The notes beneath the pieces were generated by a model that saw nothing but the letters and a program-made list of their open reading frames with translations, was not told the origin of the DNA and searched no databases. From positions 62,433,501-62,497,500 of the forward strand of contig NC_133027.1 in the NCBI RefSeq assembly GCF_048771995.1: DNA of 64,000 bases, read 5' to 3'. This document shows positions 35,201 through 46,648 of the stretch, piece after piece. Source of the stretch: Taeniopygia guttata (Eukaryota; Chordata; Aves; Passeriformes; Estrildidae). The stretch's first letter is position 1. Every line of letters begins with the position of its first letter. Position numbers and translations under genes: made by a program.

Positions 35201-38200
35201 TACTGTCAGCTTTGATATACCTTAAAGCATTTTGATGATGTGCAGCTGCACTCTGTCACTTGCTCCCATACAACAGCACCACACTGTTGTGTTTATTTGG
35301 AGCAGTCATGCTTAAGTTACTTGGTGTAGTTGGACACCTGGTCAAAAGGCTGAAACCAACAGCATTTTCTTCTGTACCTGTTTAGCTCTTTCTTAAGCCT
35401 TTTCCTTATAAGTGCTAAACAAATAGTCAGAGTGCTTGGAAGTAAGAGAGACACCTCCTAGTCTTTCACACACAATGTATGCTCTACTCTGTGTGCACAC
35501 GTACATCTCAAGATTGCAAAGTATTATGCCATATTGGTAATATTTAGTAAATAAGAATAAACAAAGAAGGCAAGTGTTAATTACTTGCTATTCATCAGTC
35601 TTGTATAATTGTGTTTCCTAATGGTTTCCTGAACTAATTTGAGTTTTAATCTTTTTGTACATGCAATAGGATATAATACTGGAAGATAAAAAAAGTTTTG
35701 GAAATACTTATCCAACTTCATCGTATTCCAAGGCAAATAATCAGCTTGATCTGCAATAATAAAACACAAAGTCATGAGAATAATGTATATTAAGGCATCA
35801 GAGAAGAGTTTCATTTGACCAGTATCAATGCCCTTATTTTACAGACTTGCCAAATTCAGAAAAGGAATACTACAGAAATGTGTTTCTTTGTAATTTGGGG
35901 TATTTTAATACTCCATAGATTAAGTACAAACTTGCTTTCAAGCACTCTTTCATGTGAAGAATTTCAGTAGAAGTTAGAGGCTGCAAATACCAGGTAGAGA
36001 TTATAATTATCTGTACTTTTTACTATCTTTGCTATTTATGGGACACACACTGTGATAATTCTTCAAGATCTAGATCAAAGAAGTGACAGCTAAAGGCCTC
36101 TAAGTTTTACATGCATAATTGCCTTGACAGGAACGTCGCAGACTGGAGCACCTGGAAAAGCTGCGGAAACAGAGAGAAACTGCAGAGAAAATTGCAGCTC
36201 GGGCATTTGCTCAGCGTTACCTGGCTGATCTCATTCCCTCAGTCTTCAACAATCTTCATGACAGCGGATTTTTTTATGACCCTATAGAAAGAGGTTTGGT
36301 TTGTTTTTTCTTTTAAAATATGTGAACAGAGTAATATAAAGCTCAAAACAACTATGAAACATAGTGTATTATACTATTATTTAGAATAATGTCATAAGAC
36401 TTTATTAATTTACATTTGTGGCTGAACATAAAAACCTTATTGGTCATCTGTACAAATAGTGAAGAATAAACAAGAGCTGACAGTTTGACAATCAGAAGAG
36501 CTACTTTGGAACTGGAGAGAAATAAATGGGTGGTTAGGATTGGGAGAGAGATCCAAATTGAAGTACATGTCTTTTTATAAAACAGACAAAGAAATCATTA
36601 TGTCATTCTGAATATTTTTTAATGATTATCAGAGCAAGTGACAAATTAGTCAATTAGAATTAGGTCCTGAAAATAATTTTGGAATTGTGTATCAGTGGCT
36701 TCCAAGCCCTTAGAATCAGCAGCATTTCTTATGAACTATCTTTCACCAGTCTCCACACGGGCACAGACCACAGCTTGAGAATGAGAATTACACTCTCTCC
36801 AGGGTAAATCATGAAGTCAATGCAGAAACTGAGTGTGTTTTGCAGCCAGGGCAGGCTTTGGGATCACAGTGTACAAAAAGTATAATTTGAGAAATTCATA
36901 AGTAAGCAAGAGCTCCTTAGTCAGACAGAACAAATGTCTTCAGCAGACCAGAAGCCAAATGTCTTTGGAAAGCAAGGCAGGAAATGTTATTCTTCTGACT
37001 TGTTCAGGATAGTTATTTGGATCTCGCTAGAACAGACTGTGTATCTCATCTGTGCTAAGCCCTTCAAGGGTGCCAGACCTCTGAAAATAACTGCAGTTGA
37101 GAGGACTCTGCTCTGAATCTATAATGATCATGAACCAAAGTAAGAGAGGTTGGAGATAAGAATCCAAACAATATCAGAGATTTCATGTGACTTACAGAAT
37201 AAATGCCTTTTGGCAGGGGGGGTTAATCCCTTAATTGTTATAGCAAATAAAAAACAGCCACCAAGTTCTGTTGCTCATCCTTTATAAAGTGATATTTCCC
37301 TTTGTTTATTCCTGCTAAATTCTGACAGATATTGAGACAGAATTCCTTCCATGGCTAATGTCAGAAGTGGAAGAAACACTACAGAAGAAGGTTCTGGGAA
37401 GGACAATGCTTGACTGTAAGTTACCAAATCCTGGAATGTAATCTGGACTGCCTGATATTCTTGATTGTTTTTTTGGTGGTCAGAACAAATGTCACGTTTA
37501 TATGGTCACTGTGGGTTAAGGTAGCAAGTGTCATTTTAGGAAAAACTCCAAATACCCATGGTTTTTTGTGCTGGGGTTTTGTTTGTTTTTATTTGTTTGT
37601 TGATTTGGTTGGTTTTTTTACTATATTAACATGTTTTAATGTTGGAAAACTACTGCTACATACAACTAGGTAAATGATTTTCAGCTGAAACAATGCAAGT
37701 GTCAGTCATGCTGCACTATCCACTCTCTTCTGACTTTATACTGTTTGAGATTTGTTAATGCTGGGAGATACAACATCTATGTCAGGAACAGAATGGTTAA
37801 AGAACACAATTATTTTTTTTCTGCTATAAAGATTCTACTTCCTCTTTGTTACACAGCCACCACTGCTGTATTGTTCTCTGTAGCGCACCTGATTGTGCCA
37901 GTGGGAACAGAAAAGCCCATCTTGTATACTGTACATGTATACCATGAAAGTGTCTTAATTTGCTTGTGTAATCTCATGGAGCTATGAATTGTTCTCCTAC
38001 ATTGAAAGGAGGATGATGGTGGGCCGTGGTTGACTGAGACATGAGGTGACCAATATTTTTCATCAAAACAAGGGCTTACCTCCTAATCAGTCAATCATAA
38101 TGTCCTTGCTTTTGAAATAGATTGAAATATCAGTCTTCTTTGGCTAGTTCAAACTAAATATTTGGGCTCTTTTATTAGTTTATAGGCTGTAGTTGAAACA

Positions 38201-39107
38201 CCTGAAAAACCTGGATTCTGTCTTGTGTGTAAATACAAAAGTATGGTGTATGTATGCCCAGTAGGGTGCTCCTACATCAAACCACTTTTTACACTTGCAT
38301 AACATCTTCATTCTTATAGTTTTCCTCTTGCTGAAATTTTGGGGTTTATTACAATTATGTTTGCTTCCTTTGATTTATTTTTAGTTTAATCAGGACCCTG
38401 AATTGTATTTGTTAAGGTATTGTATTATTTGGACAATTACAGCTGGTGTGTTAGGTATTTCATGCTGATACATGTGCCACTATGTACACTCAAGGATCAC
38501 TTCTTCATGTAGCTTTTCAGAAGGAAGGGAAATTTCTCTTCTGTATGAAGAAAATATTGTATGTTACTACTGAATAAACATCCTAAGGAGAATGTTGCTG
38601 CAGGATATAATATTGATGAGAATATCTATTATATTTTTGTTAAATCTGTTTAAGGTTTTAACCAGATACCATTGTCTTGCTCTAGTCCTTAGGTATTTCT
38701 TCATTTTTAGAGTTACTTCAGGGTTATTTCTCTATTTAGGGATTTATAGGTCAGTGATATACACAAAAAAAAATTCTCAAATTATAGGGGTTTTCCTCCA
38801 TGGTTGTAAATGTTGGCTATCTCTTTCAGCTTTGATTCGTATGGTGGTTGAAAAACGCTTAGATGAATTTAGCCATCCACCTCCATCTGCTCAGACAAAC
38901 GCACCTTCTGAAGAACCCAGGACAGCAGATGCAGCTCCCAAATCTGGTGAGGCAGATGCTGCTGACCAACCAGTTGCAGAGGAAGAAGAGACTGACCACC
39001 CTGTTGCAGAAGAAGAAGAGACTGACCACCCTGTTGCAGAGGAAGAAGAGACTGACCAACCTGTTGCAGAGGAAGAAGAGGCTGACCAACCTGTTGCAGA
39101 GGAATAG
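32073..39107 (+). CDS. RSPH3: RSPH3, radial spoke head protein 3 (spliced, 8 coding exons)
   Basis: Coding exons are 32073-32221, 32376-32466, 33431-33572, 34106-34251, 34901-35104, 36131-36293, 37329-37415 and 38830-39107. All junctions are AG/GT with consistent phase, giving 419 residues. Near-identity to human RSPH3 is clear in TPEPVEGREHVHVQTELYL, DRPPTPLFIPAK, GKDVATQI, EVMEEEELA, KIAARAFAQRYLADLIPSVF and FFYDPIERDIE. The protein is an axonemal radial-spoke stalk subunit that anchors spokes to doublet microtubules and acts as an A-kinase anchoring protein. The amphipathic stretch at about 194-212 fits the RII-binding helix. Residues about 205-265 are charged and probably coiled coil. The human C-terminal region after the conserved VVEKRL helix is replaced by an acidic repeat tail (372-419). 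The first ATG is used; a second lies four codons later. The gene looks intact. Confidence 0.95.
32376..32466 (+). CDS. RSPH3: RSPH3 coding exon 2
   Basis: This 91-base exon encodes EKGPLSYVNIMFDPRVVRGN, aligning with human EEPMHYGNIMYDRRVIRGN. It ends CCGCAG|GTACTG. Intron 1 is only 154 bases. Confidence 0.92.
32955..33062 (-). mobile_element. CR1 LINE 3'-end fragment (RSPH3 intron 2)
   Basis: AGAATGGTTTGGGTTGAAAG, then GATCATCTAGTTCCAGCC and CATGGGCAGGGACATCTTCC are the reverse complement of the CR1 3' end. Only about 108 bases remain. Confidence 0.85.
33431..33572 (+). CDS. RSPH3: RSPH3 coding exon 3
   Basis: This encodes HTEPHTLEVKRQRRARRKVL and continues to PGTPEPVEGREHVHVQT (human has LRPQTPEPVEGRKHVDVQT). 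It is rich in Arg/Lys. Splice sites are CTGCTCAG and ACAG|GTAAAA. Confidence 0.95.
34106..34251 (+). CDS. RSPH3: RSPH3 coding exon 4
   Basis: This encodes ELYLEEISDRIIEVDGECQT, then DDFLDRPPTPLFIPAKSGKD and VATQIEEGE. It is nearly identical to human and ends GAG|GTATGA. Confidence 0.97.
34361..34470. repeat. A/C-only low-complexity tract in RSPH3 intron 4
   Basis: About 110 bases with only A and C on the plus strand, starting with a 13-base A run followed by AAACC/AAAAC variants. Similar in kind to the tract at 30.0 kb. Confidence 0.85.
34901..35104 (+). CDS. RSPH3: RSPH3 coding exon 5 (AKAP-type helix)
   Basis: This 204-base, phase 0/0 exon encodes LFDFDIEVKPILEVLVGKTV, EQALLEVMEEEELAQL and a charged helix. 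The hydrophobic spacing in VEQALLEVM fits the amphipathic RII-binding helix reported for RSPH3. It is flanked by CATCCTCAG and AAG|GTAGGA. Confidence 0.96.
36131..36293 (+). CDS. RSPH3: RSPH3 coding exon 6
   Basis: This encodes a basic helix, then KIAARAFAQRYLADLIPSVF and NNLHDSGFFYDPIER. It is strongly conserved with human. The donor AAAGAG|GTTTGG is weak at +3 and +4, but position and phase agree with the next exon. Confidence 0.95.
37329..37415 (+). CDS. RSPH3: RSPH3 coding exon 7
   Basis: This 87-base exon encodes DIETEFLPWLMSEVEETLQK and KVLGRTMLD (human has DIEIGFLPWLMNEVEKTM). Splice sites are TTCTGACAG and ACT|GTAAGT. Confidence 0.95.
38830..39107 (+). CDS. RSPH3: RSPH3 terminal coding exon with acidic repeat tail
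   Basis: This starts with SLIRMVVEKRLDEFS, matching human MLIREVVERRL. A linker follows, then five tandem copies of a 10-residue acidic unit (ADQPVAEEEE type), the last one truncated by the TAG at 39105. No counterpart of the remaining human C-terminus is seen. Confidence 0.92.
38961..39104 (+). repeat. 30-bp coding minisatellite, 4.8 copies, in RSPH3
   Basis: Units start at 38961, 38991, 39021, 39051 and 39081. They differ only at a few bases, mostly giving A/T at residue 1 and Q/H at residue 3 of the unit. The period is a multiple of three, so copy-number change keeps the frame. Confidence 0.95.
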
Positions 39108-39615
39108 CCTTCAGATTCCACCTCTTCTCAGTTAGAAGAATAAGACCAAGAGGGAACAGCAGATTTGGAAACTGAGTAGCAAACAGGCAAGTCATCAAGT
39201 AAATGGAGACCAGTGGCTTAGAAATAAGGATTTAATTCCTATCTATTTACAGGTATTGTGCCCTAGCCATACTGAAGGATGAACCTAAGCAACAGCAGAG
39301 CATTAAAACATGTTTTCCGTATGCTGGAGTTGCTGATTTCAGGCTGCTAGAATCAAGAGAGAAGTTACTAGTGCAATGAATGGGCCGGAAATTCTGTCCC
39401 CTTTTACAATTCAATCCATCAAAACCTGGGAGATTTACAGCTGAAAAGCAGTGCTGTCCCACACCCTGTGTAGAAGGTCATGAGAAGGATGTTGAGAGCA
39501 TCATAATAATCATCTTTGTAAGTGCTTTGATAATGTTCTTAGAACAATATTTCCTAATTTTCCTTATTTTGAAAGATAGTTACTGCAGCAATTAAATAAA
39601 TTGCTTTTGATTCAT
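39108..39615 (+). other. RSPH3: RSPH3 3' UTR
   Basis: Non-coding sequence from the stop codon to just past AATAAA at 39595-39600, which is followed by a T-rich, GT-containing stretch. No other feature is seen in it. Confidence 0.65.
39595..39600 (+). promoter_or_regulatory. RSPH3: Poly(A) signal, RSPH3
   Basis: AATAAA 488 bases after the stop codon, followed by TTGCTTTTGATTCATGTTAG. This is the first canonical signal after the stop. Confidence 0.65.
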
Positions 39616-40352
39616 GTTAGTCTTTCCTTTCCTCACAAACTTGATTGGACATCTCAGCAGGTAATACAGCCAAAGTAGCTGTTCCTCAGGCTTGTCAAGT
39701 TCAAAGAGTTTCCTGCCCCTGGGAAGTTCTGCCTAGGCAAAATCCTCCTCAGCATCCTCTCATGGAGCCCCCTTCTGGAAGTGAGGGTCTGGAGCTACAC
39801 ACTAAGTCTCGTAATCGTCATCTCTTTGTAATCGTCCTTTCCTGCTGGTTCACTGGAAACAGTACCAGACATGACTGACAAAATGTGCTTTCACTGCCAT
39901 GTGTAGCTAGTTGTACGTTCTCAGGCCGGTTTCTCAGGTGGGGCAGTCCCCCGCACAGCAGTACATGTGTGCTACATCGCAGCAGGGCCGTGTCGTTGCT
40001 GGGTCAGTGTTCCCAGCAGCAGCTGTCCCCGGCAGGCAGGTAGGACGGCAGGGTGGACAGCCGTGCACGCACGGGAGGTGCACGGGGGTCTGCAGCTCCT
40101 GGGTGCGTGCGTGCAGCAGGGAGCGAGAGAGGCCGGAGGGAGCGGGCGCTGCAGGCACTAGAGGGCAGGACAGCCCACGGCAACCCGGCTGGAGACACGC
40201 TGGGAAGGACACTGCGGTGTCACCTATTGCACATTGCACACCCTGCATTAGTGACGCCCGTCTGAACTTCCCTCCTCTGCTGAACTCCAATGGTGTCCAA
40301 CTTCTGCAAAATTTACTCATTTATAGCATAAGGAGCCAAAACTTGAATCACA

Positions 40353-40480
40353 CGGGCTCATAGGACGACAGAGTAGTTTGAGTTGCAAGGGGCTTTATAG
40401 ATCATCTGCTGCAATCCCACACTTGCCGTGAGCCGGGATACCTTTCAGTAGGTCAGGTTGCTCAAAATTCCATCCAGCTT
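40353..40480 (-). mobile_element. CR1 LINE 3'-end fragment, diverged
   Basis: The reverse complement of a CR1 end is recognisable in GATCATCTGCTGCAATCC, AGGTTGCTCAAAATTCCATC and CCAGCTTGGTGGTTAC. It is strongly diverged. It lies just upstream of the second CpG island. Confidence 0.6.
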
Positions 40481-40749
40481 GGTGGTTACGGACAAGGGGG
40501 AAATAATCTCCTCAGGGTTGACCCGTGACCGTACAAGAAATAGCCACTGGTCGCTTCAGGGGATGTGCACACACTGCCTTCCCTTCGGCCTTCTGGGGTA
40601 CGAGTCTTGACACTGAACCCCAAGCAAAGGAAGCAAAACCGGGACGTGTGTGCAGAACATTCTAAATGCTGTGAGGTGCCTTCCTGGGAAGTTGTTAACC
40701 ACCAGCAGTGCGGGTCAGGAGGTTCTGTGGATCCTCACAGGGACGGAGG

Positions 40750-41560
40750 CAGTATCGACAACCGCGGCACCCGCACGCCCCTGAGAACGAGCTTCCCAGC
40801 AGCGCCGCCGCACACCGAGCGCCCGGGCAGCGGCGGTGGCGGAGCCGCATCCCCCCGCCCGTCCCGGCGCTCCGCAGGGGCGGAGCGGGGAGGGGACGCG
40901 GCGCGGCCGCCCCTCCGCCCGGCCCTCCCCCGGCCCGCCCGCCGCCGCCCCGCCGCCAGGCGTCTCCCCGGGCCGGGCACCGCCGCGGGGACGGGAGGAG
41001 CCGCCACTGTCGCCGCTGCGCTCCCCGGCCCGGCGCTGGGGGAGCGGGCGGCGCCCGCGGAGCTGTGCCATGAGGTGAGCGGGGCCGGCGTGCGGGGCCG
41101 GGCCGGGGGCGCTCCGCCGTCCCACAGCGGTGCGGGGCGCTCGGGGGAGCGGGGGCCCGCTCCGGGCGGGGCGCTGGGGGGCGGGCGCCGAGCACCGGGG
41201 CCGTCGGACCGGGCCCGCCGCCGCAGGAAAACTGTGCCACAATGTGTCCGCTTTCAGGAGGAGCGTTTCGTCTTTACTTATTTATTTTCCGTTTTTCCCC
41301 CTCGACTTTCCTCACGTCCCGGCCGCCGTGCAGGCTCTCGCGCTTGTCCGCCCGCAGCGCCGCGCACCGGAGCCCCGGGATGGGCGCCCGCCCCGGCCCC
41401 CCTTGCCTCTGAGCACAGAAAGGCCGCGGGACCGCAAATTTGGAGGAGGAGGGGACATCTCCCCATCCCTCCTTCGTGCCTCTCCAGCCCCACGGGGCTT
41501 TCAGGGCAGAGCGTGGGGCAGCGGGCGGTGCAGTGACCCGCGTGCGGCGGTGGCACCCCC
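40750..41560. promoter_or_regulatory. Second CpG island, probable promoter of the next plus-strand gene (EZR by synteny)
   Basis: This is a very GC-rich block with dense CpG, GC boxes (GGGGCGG-type) and G-runs. It starts about 1.1 kb after the RSPH3 poly(A) site. In the human order EZR follows RSPH3 in the same direction, so this may be its promoter. No ezrin coding exon (MPKPINVRV start) was found anywhere downstream in the window, so the link is inference. Confidence 0.5.
41020..41074 (+). other. Candidate first exon ending at a strong donor
   Basis: The donor CATGAG|GTGAGC at 41074/41075 is an excellent 5' splice site in the core of the island. The exon start is unknown; 41020 is nominal. 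An ATG at 41070 sits right at the donor, so the exon is probably mostly or wholly 5' UTR. Confidence 0.35.
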
Positions 41561-44500
41561 GTGACAAGAGACACGGGTCGTGGTCTGGGAGGTTTGTTCC
41601 TGCGTGGAAAAACAACTGCGGCTCCAAAGGTGTGCCCGCCGCTCGCACACGGGTCTCGACGCCTGCATCAAAACCCCCGCTGACAGAAGCAGCCGCAGCA
41701 TGGCTTGCACAGTTTTCCAGCTCTCTTCAGGAGGCTGACAGCTTGCCGAGGTCAAGCCTTGAGCTGTCATTGACTGCTACGGGACGCACAACTTTTTAAA
41801 TTATTTTTTTTTCCTCTGTGGAAGAGGAATTTACTACATTTACTATATCCTATTACACAGGATTCGTTTTTTTCTTAAAGTACTTAACTTGGTCAAAATT
41901 TAACTTTCAGTTGTTTTTTTATTTTTCTATTAGAAATTTCTGTCCGTTAGTCAAATGACAGTTCATTTTTAAGAAAGGTGAATATTGGACAGCCAAACTT
42001 TCTCTGAGGGCTGTTGCTTTCTGTCTGACTTTTAACACAACAAGAAACAACCACCTTGCAATGCATGGCCAGTGCGGCAAACTGCTTTTTTAGAAGGTAT
42101 TTAAAGTAGTAGATGAAGAGCAAAAGTACTATCTGCCTTTACAATGTGAGTTAAAACATAATCTTCCCACCTCACCTGATATTTTTAATTTATAAAGGAT
42201 TACATAGGGCAGAATCCAAGCCTTTTTTTTGCATGCATGATATATCTACATTCACGTTTGTCTGTGGCCACTTTGTCTACCATGATGAAGATCTTAATGA
42301 ATAAATAGAAATGACACATACGTCCTCTTTCCAGGAATCAGTAGGAGAGGATGTGCCTGGCGTTATTACCAGGAGATTAGCAATCCAGCTCTGACAGAAT
42401 GGGGAAGAGGTTTCCAATCTGAACATTCAGATTGGATTGCATTGCAGTCGTAAAATTAACGTCAGCAGGTACAACCTGATTCTTGGTTGTCCCAAAGCTT
42501 AGCAGAAAATCTGGCTGTGTCTGAGATACCTAATTACATGCAGCAGCAGCACAAGTTATCAAGCAGTCCTGTCCCTTCTTGGCACTTTGCAAGAGTGCCC
42601 CTTTTTTGTTGTGAGGTCTTCAGTATGCCAGTGTCCCTGCAACGTCTCTGCTGTGCTCTGACCCTTCACTGGGGAGAAATAAAGATGCTGTCATTGGGAA
42701 TTTCCCTTCACTGGTCCCTCCTGTCCCTTTTGTTGGTTTGGAAAAGCAGCGCAAGGGGCACCGCTCCACCTCTGTGCATGGGGAGTGGTCACACGGCACA
42801 ACACGAAATGGGGCTGTGCGGGGCAGGTGGCTCTGAGGAGAACATGGGGAGTTGTGCTGAACAGAAATACAGGTATGGTCATAGGATCAGTGACAAACTG
42901 TTTTTATTCCTTGATATTGTGTGTGTTCGCTGCCCTGGTGCCACTGTATCTGCAGTATGTTATCCACCATTAGTGTGTTACTTGCCCTGAATTATAAGTC
43001 AAAGCAGTCAAAATCTCATTTGCAAACCTAATGGGAGCTGAAATAGATCCTGGAGTACTATAACTGTGTAATGGGCTGACCAGCACCCCTTTTTGAATTA
43101 TTCAGTGCTCTGACATGTAAATAGGACCTGGTTGTTCTGATCATGCAGATGCTGAAAATTCATAATAGGATTATTTGTGTAAGAAGCAGAAGATAGGTTG
43201 AGTGGGAATAAAAGAGAGAAATAAGATTAGAAGGACTGTACCAGTTCCTCTGGGCCTGTGTATCAGAGTGAGAACAATAGTGGGAGAGTTTGGTACAAAA
43301 AATCTCATAAATACAAGAAAATAATTATTTATTTCCTAAAGAGGACCATTAAATCATGTAGTTTATTCTCTAAGTTTAATCAGGGCAGGTCACAAATTCA
43401 TGCTCTCTAACTAAAGGCAATGACTTCTATTTCCTCTAATTTCCATAATTTTCTCTGCATTAAGAACCTCCTGTTGTGAAGTTCTGTGAGCAGTTGCTTG
43501 TCTTCTCTCAGTGCCTACCCTTCTGCCAGGACTTGGTGAAAAGGAAGCATCATAAGCTAATTCCCTTCCCCTTGACTATTGAGACACATTTAATTTACAG
43601 TATATTGGCAGGGCTGGGACCTGATCTGCTATCCCTCCCTCAAATTGCTAATTTCTTGATTGATGATTAAACCCCCAAAAATAGCGACCCCCACCCTGCC
43701 CATAAGTGAACACACACACTATGCTTAAGGCAGTCAGTGCTGGCGTTGTAAGTTTGATGTGTTTGAGCACTTGACCTTACACCCAACTTTACAAATCTAA
43801 ATCGCCCTCTTCAGTAAGAGCAACCTGACCCACAAGATGTTTCAATACTAGAGTATTTCCAGCTAGTTCCCTACTGGCCCCTCTGAGCTTTTATTTTAGG
43901 ATGTTCCTGCGTTCAAAGATAAGCATGAGGCAAACAAGATGCTCCAAACACCAAGGGAACAGCAGTCACACACTTCTACTTTAGCCTGTGCCACTGTGCA
44001 GGAGGCTGCATCATTTAATTGTCACTGAATCCAGAAGAATCTGTTTGTTCTTTTCTTGCGTTGTGTGGAAAAAAGTAGGAAATCTCTTTGAATGATGCCA
44101 AGGATACTGCTATGTTGTGATAACTAGCAGGAAATAACAAGAATTAGGACAGAAAGAAGGTCAGTTGACTTGAATTCTGTATGGGAAAATCTTGAAAGTG
44201 GATCATAAAATTTAATTGCACACATATCCTGGGGATAGTCAAATAAATATTTGCTTCTAATTTTGGGTTTTTTGCTGATTTATTTTTATGTTCCAATGCA
44301 TTCTTCTGTATATGGGCTATTTGCAATTTGCTGTGAAAGTGTTTTGGGCTCCAGACATTTCTGAAATGACAATCTAGAAGCAACAGCTATTTCCAATGGA
44401 CTTTACTCTCTCTATGTTTCTCATATTTCCTCTTTTTTCTTGCTTTTTCTGCTTGTACTGATTGATCTTTTGTAAAAGGCATGTGTTTCAGTGCTAAATA

Positions 44501-46207
44501 AGGATCAAGGATGCCTTTGTAAACTAGTTCTGTCTTGGAGGACAGAGTAGATCTGCTTTTATCTTTCTGTATCTTGCACCTACAGCACTATTTTAGAAGC
44601 TGTTTCACAAGCAACTTGGGATTGAAAAATATAAGCTTATGAAAGCACTTAGGAAAATATTAGTGTAGCAGTATCTAACCTGTGTGAAAATGCACACTAC
44701 CAAGCAGATGTAGTGCATTGAGTAATATTAAACTTTGCTCTTCCACTCACTCTCTTGTTCCCAGGTTTCTGTTGCTATTAATGTTGTTGAGGGACTCTTG
44801 AGGAGAAGCAAGAATGTCTTCTGCATGAGTGACACATGTCTTTCAGAGAGAACCACAACAGCAAGAGTCCCATGTGATTCTTTTGGTCATAAACTGTCAC
44901 TGCAATTTTGTTGGTAGAATGTTATTTCAATCATTGCAGCTGTAAAATGTGATGGACAGCTTTGGCTTGTCCTGTCTGTAAAAATAAGTAACTTTAGATT
45001 CAGTATGTCTTTTTTAAAGATTACAATAAAAGTGCTGTAAAACTGAGCAACAAACAAGTTTTTTATATAGCAATAGAATTCTATTTTGCCACTACCTTGA
45101 CAGGTTGATGCCCAAAGAAGACACCAAGTGTCTGATCATTATATTGTCCTGCAATAATGAGTGGTGGAAGGACCAGTGAAGCACATATTAAAGACATAAC
45201 TAGAGTAGTTCAATGCTTATTTTGTCCCCAAAGACGTAGATATTACTTCTTTTCCAGGTAGAATTATCTCTAGAGTCATCGTCACAGATGTGGCATGCAG
45301 AGAACAGAGAGGAGTTTGAAAAGAAGGGAAGTAGAAATGATGAACAAAGATCTGCAAAGAGGGAGTAAGCAAAAGGCAGAGGGAAGGTAGTAAAATGCTG
45401 GAAGTATTAGCTAAGAGAAAGAAGTTACTGAAAACATAACTGATGTTTGATTGGCATAACAAAAGAGAAGCTGGTAGATAAAAGTACAAACCCCCCAGAA
45501 ATATGTTTTGTAATCACAAGTTCTATTTCAATTCAATTTTCATTTAGTCTTAGTAACCAGGTTAACTTTTTGTGCAGAAAGCCAACCTTTGTAATGCTCC
45601 AGAAATGTTTCATACCTGTTCTAGCATGCTTTCTGGCTTCTTTTTTGTTCTTTTTTTTATGTGCTGAGAGTCATGGCTCACCTGCATCATTGAGTAAGGA
45701 AAAGACATTAAACCCTTTTAAAGTGATTAAGACAAACCAAGAAGATGTAACAGAATCCTTTTCTGCTTCAGCTGCACTTGGGTGTCTCAGCAATCACCCA
45801 TATTGATTAGGCAAGCGACTTAATACCTCTCACAGTAAGAAAGAGCAGCAGATGATTTGCCTGCTGAAACACTATTTTTTTTTTGTATTCTCAGGGCTCA
45901 TCCAAGAAAAGACCAGAGCTGCTGGTCGGAATGAGTCCAAATGCGCTATAACAAAACCACTCCTCCCTCTGTCAGTGGAAGAGAAATTTGAAAACTAGTG
46001 CATAAGGTATCCTGAGTAGATGCATCATTTGCTTTCTGTAAATCTGGCAGCCAGATAGCCGTTCCTCATCCCAGTGGTGCCAGCACTGGAAGGAGGTCAG
46101 TGTTGGTCCTCAGTGGTGGGCACCAATGAAAGTAAGAAAAAATGTGTCAGGTGAGGATTTCCACATTAAGCTGTTGGACCCCCAATGAAGGTGAATTAAA
46201 TTTCTCT

Positions 46208-46648
46208 TGTCCAGAGAAGGGCAACAAATCTGGTGAAGGGTCTGGAGCACAAGTCATATGAGGAGCAGCTGAGGGAGCTGGGGGTGTTTAGTCTGGAGGA
46301 AAGGAGGCTCGAGAGAGACATGACTCTCTACAGCTGCCTGAAAGGAGGCTATAGCCTGGTGGGGGTTAGTCTCTTCTCCCAGGCAACCAGCAACAAAGAG
46401 GACATTGTCTCAAGCTGGCCCATGAGAGTTTTAGGTTGGACATTTGGAAGGAATTATTCAGAGAAAAGGTGATCAGACATTGGCATGGGCTGCCAAGGGA
46501 GGTGATGGAGTCATTGTGCCTGGAGGTGTTTAATGAAAGGCTGGATGTGGCACTCAGTGATATGGTCTAGTGGACATGGTGGTGTTTGGTCATGTTGCAC
46601 TCAATGATCAGAGGTCTTTTCTCACCTAGTTGATTCTATGATTCTGTA
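46208..46648 (+). mobile_element. CR1 LINE 3' fragment, about 440 bp
   Basis: It begins with GAGAAGGGCAACAAATCTGG and AGGAGCAGCTGAGGGAGCTG. It continues through the CR1 3' region and ends TTGATTCTATGATTCTGTAA. The open frame inside it (46233-46472) is read from CR1 sequence, not from a host gene. Confidence 0.88.

Noticed and set aside
38592-39107. 171-codon frame taken as a separate gene
   Set aside because: The first part is RSPH3 intron 7; only 38830-39107 is the RSPH3 terminal exon.
40565-41648. A 323-codon plus-strand frame and overlapping frames in the second CpG island
   Set aside because: All frames are open because of GC content, the peptides are Pro/Arg/Gly-rich low-complexity, and a splice donor interrupts the frame at 41074.
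42487-42990. 167-codon plus-strand frame downstream of the second island
   Set aside because: It begins at a TTG, has no recognisable domain and no flanking splice pattern; probably chance.
45113-45127. ATGCCCAAAGAA as the ezrin start exon
   Set aside because: Ezrin begins MPKPINVRV; this reads MPKE, with no acceptor or donor in the right place.
46233-46472. 79-codon frame resembling a protein with [16 protein letters not shown]
   Set aside because: This is the standard translation of the CR1 3' region, not a host gene.
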